Assembly: GCF_040676775.1 (NCBI RefSeq)
Contig: NZ_JBFAPP010000009.1
Location: 62,001-126,000, forward strand
Source: Micromonospora_G sp040676775
Lineage (GTDB): Bacteria; Actinomycetota; Actinomycetes; Mycobacteriales; Micromonosporaceae
Direction: 5' to 3'
Length of the DNA stretch: 64,000 nt
Within the stretch, counting starts at the first letter, position 1. Every line of letters begins with the position of its first letter. This document shows positions 46,948-56,500 of this stretch, piece by piece. The position numbers and the translations under genes are program-made. The notes beneath the pieces are model-generated. The model made no database searches and was not told the origin of the DNA. It worked only from the letters and a program-made list of their open reading frames with translations.

Positions 46948-47520
46948 TTAGGCAATCTGTTCCCTATTCATATCCATCAGATCGGGATCACGGTTGAGTA
47001 ACTCCCCCTCAAACCGCTCCCAGCCATGATCCGCAACGAATTTCGCCTCACCAGAAGTGATGGGGATTAGCCATGCGATAGCTACCGAATCACCATTCTC
47101 AACGACGACGGACTTGAAGTCCGCGTCATAGTAAACGGGGAGCGCTGCATACAGAGAGACGAAACCGGAACCGCCGACGATGTCTTCCGGTAAAGGTATA
47201 ACGTTGCCGCGAAGCACCGCTTCGCGGGTATCCAGGCACCTTGACGCGACAAATTCCAAAGCGCGAGGGAAAATACTCCGCGAAATGTCCTCAGGACCGT
47301 GCTCGGCGGCAATGAACTCCAGGAAGAGGTGCGCGTCGTGACCAGGACGGTGCAGCGGCACACGACTGAGCCCCACGGTGGCGTAGCCGGTGGTATCCGC
47401 GAAGAGGCCACCGGTTAGGCGGGCCACGTTGACTGTTGGCAGCCCTTCACGGGCAGCGCCCTTCCAGCCACCGGCCAGCTGTCCCAGGCGACGTTCGAGA
47501 TGATCGATCAGTATGGGCAC
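46948..47520 (-). CDS. SUFU-like (suppressor-of-fused) immunity protein for the RHS toxin
   Basis: 190 aa. The C-terminal half resembles SUFU-domain immunity proteins: VLRGNVIPLPEDIVGG, LYAALPVYYDADF and IAWLIPITSGEAKFVADHGWERFEGEL, ending near DPDLMDMNR. It starts with GTG 9 nt after the toxin stop, with AGGG from the stop region as ribosome binding site, so it is translationally coupled. Its GC content is clearly lower than the genome level. It should bind and neutralise the toxin tip in the cell and in sibling cells. Confidence 0.82.
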   Translation of the reverse strand: MPILIDHLERRLGQLAGGWKGAAREGLPTVNVARLTGGLFADTTGYATVGLSRVPLHRPGHDAHLFLEFIAAEHGPEDISRSIFPRALEFVASRCLDTREAVLRGNVIPLPEDIVGGSGFVSLYAALPVYYDADFKSVVVENGDSVAIAWLIPITSGEAKFVADHGWERFEGELLNRDPDLMDMNREQIA

Positions 47521-47529
47521 CCCGATACC

Positions 47530-50500
47530 CTACCCGTCCTGCCGATTACCGGCACCTCGGTTGCACGGTATGCATTCTATTCGCACATCCTTCTGATATT
47601 CGTCCAGGAAATCCGCACGACTCATGCCCTCTGGATATAGGCGATTCGTGTGCGCCGTGGGGTAATGGCCCATATCGCCGGATGGCTGACCGGCCGTCGG
47701 ATTACGGAAAACTTCGCCCACGCAATTCGGACCCTGGCGTGGACACATTACGCCGCCGTTGGGCCCCGGGGTACCGTCCGCCCAGGCGTCATTCGTTGTG
47801 TCTGCACGCCAACCGCCCCGACTCGTCGTGTAACCGGGCGCATTCGTACCACGTACCATGCCATTGGCGTCCACCGCGCCCGGGACGGGCGTATTGGGAT
47901 TTGCCAAGAACTGCCCATTAGGCCCGATCGGTCGCCCACCAGTGGCACATTGACATGCCGCACTGTGGCCATCTTCGCCACCGCCGCAGTTATGCACCAG
48001 CACGGGTTCGTCGCCGGCTACCACATAGTACGTGTGGATGTCGGCGACCGTGAGGTCGCGCATCTCCTTGGCGCCGTCGTAGTTGACGACCTTGTCGACG
48101 ACGACCTTGTCCCCGTCAGCCGTACGAAGTTCGTGGCCGACGGTCAGCTCGGAGGCGTTGACCCAGGTGTCGGTCGTCTCGTCCCAGAACGGGTGGTTCG
48201 CGGTCGTCTGCAACACCACCGCCGCGGCCAACCCAGCGACCGCCGCCGCGACCTTCACACCCAACTTGCTCGGGCTCTTCTTCTTGTCCTCGATCCGAGT
48301 GACCGTCACATCGGTCAACTCGGTGTCGGTGTTGCGGTGCAACTCGGTCACCGGCTTGGCCAGCGACACCCCCGTCTCCGGGTCGGTCGCGACCACCTGG
48401 TCACCGACGTTGACGTCCTCGATCGGGCGGGTCGAACCATCCGCCATCAACACCGGCGTCGCAGGGTCGAAGCTGTGCTTCTTCCCCTTCGGCTTCGAGT
48501 TGGTTGAACAACCAGCCCCGCCGCCACCCTTGAGGTCGATCAGGTTCAACCCCGGCACCATGCCGGACAGGGCGCTCTTCGGATCGATCCGACCCGTCGT
48601 CAACGCCTGGTTGATGACCTCGTCGACACCGTTCTCCGTCGCCTCGGTCGCCAACCGGCCCAGCAGACCCGAACCAAGCCGGGTACCGACCGCCGCCGCC
48701 GCTTTACCGGCGAGCAACCCACCCGCACCACCAGCCAGCCCCGACAACGCACCCGTACCCAACGAACCGAGCGCGTCACCCATCGAGTTGATGTCACCCT
48801 GCGCGGCGTCCTTCGCCAGGTTGATCAACGCACCCGCGCCGACCATGCACGCCACCGCACCCACACCCGCAGTCACCGCGGTGCAGGCCATCCCGGCGAG
48901 GATCGCCCCACCGATCGCGGCGAACTCCAGCAACGTGTCCTTGTTCGCCGCCGCCCACTTACTCACCGCAGAGAACGAGTCCTTCAACGCGGTCGCCGCC
49001 ACCACCAGCGGACGCGCCGCCTTCGCGACGACCTGTTTACCAGCCTGTTTCACCACGTTGACGGTTTTCTTGACCACCTTCTTCGCCTGATCGACCTTTT
49101 TCGCCACATACTTGCGGCCCTGGTCGACCTTCTTCTTCACCGCCTTGACGACCTTCTTCGTCGCCGACTTCGCGACGGTGACGACCTTCTTCGCCACCGA
49201 CACAACCTTCTTCGCCACCGACACGACGGCCTTCACCACCACCGTGGCAACGGCTTTCGCCGCCGTGTACACGTACGACGCGGCACGCGTAACGGTCGAC
49301 GCGACCGCCTTCGCCGCGCCGGAGATCTTCTTACCGATCGACTTCAGCGGGTTGCCCCAGTGGCCGGTCGGGTCGGTGACCGTCAACGGGTTCGCGTCGC
49401 CGTACTGGTAGCGGTTGGCGTTGATCGAGTCCGGCACCGGGGAGTTCGACGCTGTGTCGCGGGTGTCGAACTGACCCGTGTCGGTGTTGTACCAGCGGGC
49501 GTGCATGTTGACCCGGCTCGTCGCCGCGTCACTCCACTCCGACTGGTACCCGAGCGCACCGATCAACGCCGACTCGGCCACGACCTTGCCCAACGGGTCG
49601 TACGTCGACGAACCCCGCAGCGTCGTGTCCGTCGCGATGAACTGACCGATCACATCGGTATGCAGGTCCGTCCAGACATACCGCCGGTTGTTGTTGACCG
49701 CCACACCCAACAACCCGCCACCCGGATCACGGGTATACAACGACGTACCATCCGCGGCCAGGTCGTTGCCCAGACCCGCGTACGCCCACCCGGGCCGCAC
49801 CGCCCGACCCAACGCGTCATAGTCGTACGTCCGCGTCGCCGTCGCCGAACCCTGCGAACGCACCTGCCCGAACGCATCCGTCTGCGTCGCCACACCCCCA
49901 GCCGAGGCAAGCGTGCCCCGGGCGGTGTAGACGTAACTCGCCCCGTCGGCCGTCAACAACCGGTTCCGCTGGTCGTACGTGAACAGCTTGCTGCCGTTCT
50001 GCACCCGGTTGCCGGCCTTGTCGTACGCGTACACGGTTGTCGCCGTGCCGTTGTTCCACGACGTCAACCGGTCGGCGAGGTCGTAGCTGTACGTGTTCGA
50101 CGCCGAACCAGCGAAACCGACCGTCGACTTCGACACCATGTTGCTGTTGGCGTCCCAGCCGTACGACACCTTCGCGATCGACCCACCGGCGGGGTTCTTC
50201 AACTCGTCGACGGTCTGCCGCTGCAGGCCGTCGTAGCTGAAGTTGCGGGTGTTGCCCGTCCCCCCGTAGGTGATCTTGGAGACCTGGTTCATGTTGTTGT
50301 ACAGCGTCGTGAGCTGCACACCGGCCGTCGGGTTCGCGACCGACGCGAGCCGCCCGGCGCCGTCGTAGCCGTAGGACGTGCTGCCGGCCGCGTCGACCCG
50401 GGAGGCGAGCTGCCCGTCCGAGTTGTAGCCGAAGGTCGAGTTGCCGCCCGGGCCGGTGATCGTGCGGGGCAGGTCACGGTCGTCGTAGGTGAGGGTGTTC

Positions 50501-53500
50501 GCCCCACCCGGGCCGGAGAACGAGGTCATCCGACCGGCCACGTCGTAGTCGAAGACCCGGTCCGCGGCGGTCGCCTCGGCCCCCGCCCCGACCTGCCGCT
50601 TCACCTGGCCCATCACGTCGTAGGTGCTGGTCACCGAGACGTTGCCGGGCATCACCTGGGAAACCGGTCGCCCGGCCTTGTCGTACTTGACGGTGAAGGT
50701 CCGGTCGGCCGGGGCCGCGTGCGCCGTCGTCGACGGCTCGATCTGCGACTCCGGCAAACCCCAACTGTTGTACGTGGTGAGGAACGAGCCACCCCGACCG
50801 TCGGTGAACCGGGTCCGGTTGCCGGCCAGGTCGTACCCGAAGGTGGTCTGGATCGCGTCCGACCCGGAGATCGGTTGGAGTTGCCGGGTCAGCATGCCGG
50901 TCGCGTCGTACTCGAAGGTGGTCGTGGTGCCCCGGCCGTCCACGGACGCGACCACGTTGCCGGCCCGGTCGTACCTGCTCGACTCCGACGACAGCAACGT
51001 GCCGGTGGCGCTGTACGAACCGCTCGCGGTCGCCCGTCCGGCCAGGTCGTACGTGGTGGTGCTGTACGTGCCGTCCGGCATCGTCGTCCGGATCGGCCGA
51101 CCGGCACCGTCGTAGCGGTACTCGGTGACGTTGTTCGCCCCGTCCTTGACCGTCAACGTCTCACCGAGCCCGTTGTACGTGGTCGAGGTGGTCACCTGCG
51201 AGGGGCTCTTGACCTGCGACACCCAGCCACCCGGGGCGTACGAGTAGGTGGTGGTGTAGTTCGTCGCGTCCTGGCGGACCACCTCGGTCGAGGTGAGCTG
51301 CCGGCCCAGGTAGTCGTAGGTGGAGGTGCTGACCGCGCCGGACGGGTCGGTCTGCGACAGCGGATCGCCGAGCAGGTCGTAGGTGAACGTACTGGCACCG
51401 TCGTTCGGCGCGATCACCTTCGAGGTACGACCGAGCTGGTCGTACTCGTAGCGGGTGCTGTTGCCGAGCGGGTCGGTGGTCTTGGTGAGCTGCCCCAGGT
51501 CGTCGTACTCGCTGGTGGTCTCCGCGACGACTGGCGTGGACGATCCGGGCGCGGTGTAACTCGGGGACTTCTGCGAGATCACCCGTCCGGCCCGGTCGTA
51601 ACCGGTCACCGACCAGTTGCCGTTCGGGTCCTTGCTGTCGGTCGGCTCGCCGAACGTGTTGTACCCGGCCCAGGAAACCGCGTTCGCCAGCGCCGAACCC
51701 TGCGTCGCCGACTCCGCCATCACGGCCGGCGCGGTCGTCTTGACCGCCTGGTCGGCCTCGTCGTACGAGTGGTAGGTGGTGTTGCCGTTCGGGTCGGTGC
51801 TCGCCTTCGTGTTGCCGTTCTGGTCCAGCTTCACCGAGCTGCGTACGACGTGCGCGTCCGCCGCCGGCAGCGTGCCGCCGTACACCTGCGCCACCTGAGC
51901 CGGCGTCAGCGCCTGCTGGTACGCCTGTACGTCGTTGATCGAACCGGGCCAGTAGTCCGACAGCTGTCCCGCGTACTTTCCCCGTCCGATGGTGAAGGCG
52001 CCCTTGGACGACCAGACGGAGGAGGTCGGCACGGTGCCTTCGAGCTGCCCGTTGACGTACATCGAGATGTTGCCGGCACCCGCGTCGTAGACACCGGCCA
52101 GGTGGGTCCAGGCGCCGACGACGGGCACCGAGGTGGAGTAGACGAACGCGCCCGTCTGTCCGACCACGTCGCTGTCGGCGGTCATCAGACCCCAACGATT
52201 CGTCTGGAGGATGTACCCCAGTGAGAAGGCGGACGTCTGCTCGCCGGCCTGCGTGACGGCGAAATAGTTCCACCCCACGCTCTGCAACTTCACCCAGGCG
52301 GAGACGGTGTAGCTGCGAGCGCTGTCGACCACCGGACCGTCGGTGACAAGGGCGCTTCCGTCGAACGTCGCGGATCCGCCGCGCTCGGGCGACCAGCCCA
52401 CCGGGCCGACCGCGGTGGCCGCGCTGTTACCACTGGTGTCGGCGGCGGTCGTCCCGGAGGTCTCGTCGAGTCGCCAGCGACCGACCGGGGTCGGTGCGGT
52501 CGACGGGTACGTGGTCTCGGCCACCGCCCGACCGTTGTGGTCGTACAGTGCCTCGGACCGGGCGACCACGCCGTTCGGGTCGGACTCGACCGTGGTGATG
52601 ACGTTGTTGTCGCGGTCGTAGCCGAGGGTCGTGGTCCGGTTGACGCCGTTCGGGTCGGCGGTGGAGGAGGTCTGCCGGTTCGCGGCGTCGTACACCGAGG
52701 TGTTGACGGTGACGCCGTTGTTCGTCGCCTGCCTCACCACGTTGCCGGCGGCGTCGTAGGTGTTCTCCTCGACCACGAACGTGCTGGTGCCGTCGGAACG
52801 GACGATCTTCGCGGTCAGCCCGTTGTCGGTGTACGTGTACGAGGTCGTCCAGCCCATCGCGTCGGTCTCGGTGGCGAGACGTCCGGCCGGGTCGTACTGC
52901 TTCGTGACGGTGACCAGGTTCTGCGCCGGGCTCGGGTTGTTCGGGTCACCGGTGAAGCCGACCACCGTCGTGGTCAGCAGGTTGCCCCTGATGTCGTACG
53001 CGTTCGCGGTGATGCCGCCGTCCGGCTCGGTCTCCTTGACCACGTTGCCGTACGCGTCGTACTCGAACCTGGTTGTCGCGTCGGCCCCGTTCGTGACCGA
53101 GGTTTCCTGCCCGTAGCCGTTGAACACGTGCGTCTCGGTCCGGGACGCGTCGCCGCCGGTGAGGTCGGCGGTCGTCTCGGAGAGGATGCTGCCGTCCGGG
53201 TCGTACGAGGTGGTGGTCTTCGCCGTGTGCACCGCGCCGGTGACCCGGTTGGTCACGGCGGGCTCGGTCTGCGTGACCCGCCGACCCTGGCGGTCGTACG
53301 TGTTCACGGTGGTCAGACCGGCCGGGTAGGTGTCGGTGATGTCGGTTTCGGTGAGCCGGCGGCCGAGGCCGTCGTAGGTGAACCGGGTGATCTTGCCGAC
53401 CGGGTCGACCACCTCGGCGACGTCACCGCTGGCGAAGTAGCGGACGGTCTGCTTCGCCCCGCCCGGCGTGGTGACCGTGGTCGGCAGTCCGCCCGGCGCG

Positions 53501-56500
53501 ATCCCGCCGGCATAGCCGGCCACCGTCGTGCCATCGGTGTACGTGGTCGCGGTGACCCGCCCGAGCGGGTCCGTGATCGTCGTCTGGTTGCCCTTGGCGT
53601 CGTAACCGAACTTCGTCAGGTAGGTGTTGTCGGTCGCCGACGCCGACCGCCCGTCCCGGGTTTCCAGCAGCAGGTCGTTACGGGCGTCCGGCGGCAGGTT
53701 GGTGCTGGTGGCGTCCGGGAAGTAGGTGTAGTAGATCGACGAGCACTTGTTCGTCGCCTGGTCTTGGCAGGTGATCTTCTGCTTGGTGTTGCCCCGGACG
53801 TCCTGCAGATCCTGGGTCCAGACACCGCGCGGGTCGTAGACCAGGCTGCTGTAGCCGCCGACGTCGTAGCCGAATTTGGTGGTGTTGCCCATGCCGTCGG
53901 TCTGCGCGACGATCCGGTTGCCGTTGACCAGGTCGTAGCTGTAGGAGACCTCTTCGCCGGTCGGACCGGTCACTGTCGTCGTGGAAACCGGCATCGGGAT
54001 GGTCGTGGCCACCCCGGAAACCAGCGTGATCGCCACCGGGATGGTCTGCTTCGACGCGTCGAAGTGCGCCTGGACCTGTGCCGCCGACAGTTGGCTGGGG
54101 TAGTACGCCAACTCCGCCATCCGACCGTTGAGGTAGGCGGTCGTGTTGGGCGTGAGGCCGGACAGACCCGTACCCGTCGCGCCGGCTCCGGCGTACGAGA
54201 ACGCCTGGGCGGTCGCGGTCAGCGGGGTAGTGCCGGTGGAGCCGTCGACGCGGACGCCGTCCAGGTAGAGCACCTGGCTGTCTCCGTTGGACGTCAGCAC
54301 CGCGTGGTGCCACTGGCCGTCGTTGACGGGCACGGAGGAGGTGAGCGACTGGGTCCACTGCTGCGCCGGGGTTCCATTGCAGGGGTAGATCTGCAACTGG
54401 GTCCGGTCCACGTTTGAATTGCCGGGATTATCAAGACACTTACCCGACAACACGTTGCGCAGCCCGCCGTTGATCGGCTCCCACTGCTGGCTCGGCCCAC
54501 CGTCACAGGTGAAGAGCACGATCTTGGTCAGGTCAGCCGTGCCGTGGTTGAGCAGGTCCAGACACTTGCCCGCGGTCCGGATGGTCCTGTCCGGGTGGAC
54601 CGACAAGTTCTGTGGTTCGTGGCCACCGCAGGTGTAGAGCTGGATCGGGTTGAGGTCGTTGGGGAGGGCCCAGTCGTTGTCGATGCACTTGCCCGGCTGC
54701 GCCGCCTTGATCGGGCCGGTCGGGATGATCGACTGCGCCAGCCCGCGCAGTTTGCCGTCAGGCGTGATCCAGAGCGTGGGCAGGCAGGGGCACTGGATAT
54801 CGCCGAGCGTCGAAGCCTGCGAAGAAGCGAGGATGCCGCCGCCCTGGGTGGTCGAGAACCAGGTCTCGACCGAACTGGTGCCATTGGGCAGGTTGGTGGG
54901 CAGCCGCAGGTGCGACGAGGTGCCGTTGAACGACGCCGCGCGGCTGTCCGCGAACGGGCCGTCGGCGTTCAGGGTGACGGAACTGTAGGTGGCCGTACCG
55001 CCCTGGACCTCGTTGACCGCGTCGGTCGCGTCGGTCTCACCGAGCCGCCAGTAGTCGGCCGGCTTGCCGCCCAGCACCGACGCCGCATACACCCCGCTGC
55101 TGCCGGACACCGTCGGCGCGCCCATCGACCACACGCCGCCGTTCTCGTCGGTCACGCTGGCGACCCGACCGGTCACCTTGTCGTACGTGACCTCGGCGGT
55201 CACCCCGCCGGACGGCCGGGTGACCTTCGAGAGGACCGGGTGCGCCCTGTTGCCGGCCGTGTAGAGCGCCGAGACGGTCGATCCGGTCAGCGCCTGGTCG
55301 AAGATCGCGACACCCGCGATCGAGCCGTTGAAGAAGGTCGCCACCGCCGGCTGGCCGGTCCTCGGGTGGTTCGGCCAGCCGCCGCCCATGAAGCCCGCAC
55401 CGATGCTCACGTTGTTGGCGCCACCGGTCGCCGCGATGTTGATCGTGCCGGCCAGCGAGCCCTTGGCCACACCGTCGAGGTAGAGGGTCTGCGAGTCACC
55501 GGCGCCGGAGAGCACCGCGTGGTGCCAGGCACCGTCGTTGACGGCGACGTCCGTGGTAATCGGAACGGTCGCGTCCTGCCAGAACTCGCCGCGCAGCCGG
55601 CCGTCACTGCCGATGTAGAGCGCGGGCGTGTAGTTGCCGGGCGTGGTCCCGTTGGCGATCGGGTCGCCGTTGTAGCTGAACAGCACTCCTCCGGTCGTGG
55701 TGGTCTTGAACCACAGCGAGACCGTCTGGTACTGGCCGTCCGCGATCAGGTTGCCGGGTAGCTGCACGTACGACGAACTGCCGTCGAAGCCGGCCGCCGT
55801 GGCGGTCGAACCGGGCAGGCCGCCCGGCTGGCCCAGCGTCACGTTGTTGTACCGGCCGTTGTCCGTACCCGCGTTCGCCAGCACCTTGCTGCCCGCGACC
55901 GACACCCCCGGGGCTTCGTCCAGTGGCCAGTACGAGGACGGGCCGACGTTCAACACCGTGTTCGCGTACTGCGAGGTGGAGTCCTGCTGGTACGTCGTGC
56001 ACTGGCTGGCGCTGGCCGGCGGGCAGACGCTTGTCAGCTGGTCGTCCGGGCCGTAACCGTACGTCCAGGTGTCGACCGTGCCGGGGTCGGTCGGCACCAC
56101 CGGGTTGGTGGCGACCTGGGCTACGTGCGGGTACGCCGAACCAGCCGGGGTGCTCCAGGTGAACTGGAGGAAACGCCCCGAGGCGGCGGTCATCCGGCTC
56201 AGCCGTGCCGCGCCGTCGTACGAGAACGACAGTTGCCGGCCGTTCGCGTCGGCGACGCCGGTCACCTTGAACACACCCGGCTCGGCTGCCTGCCCGAAGG
56301 TGTAGACCGAAGCGTCCTTGTCCGTCAACGTGTAACCGGTGAGCGCGCCGCCCGCGTTCTTGGTTTCCTTCAGCATCGAGAACCGGCCCGACGGCGGGGT
56401 GAAACTCCCGTCCGCGTTACGACCGAACGCCACGTCCTGCCCGGTGGGATAGGTGACCAGCACCGTCTGCACCGAGCCGGCGATGTCCTTCACCTGCGTC

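Noticed and set aside
48990..49340. Possible mobile or structural DNA repeat (repeated CTTCTTCGCC-type motifs)
   Set aside because: It is the coding sequence of the Lys/Val/Ala-rich stretch of the RHS protein; the repeat follows from codon use.
49360..52224. 954-codon open frame on the plus strand inside the RHS gene, Arg/Val/Gly-rich
   Set aside because: Antisense shadow of RHS repeats; no ribosome binding site or domain, and it is cut to fit no known gene.
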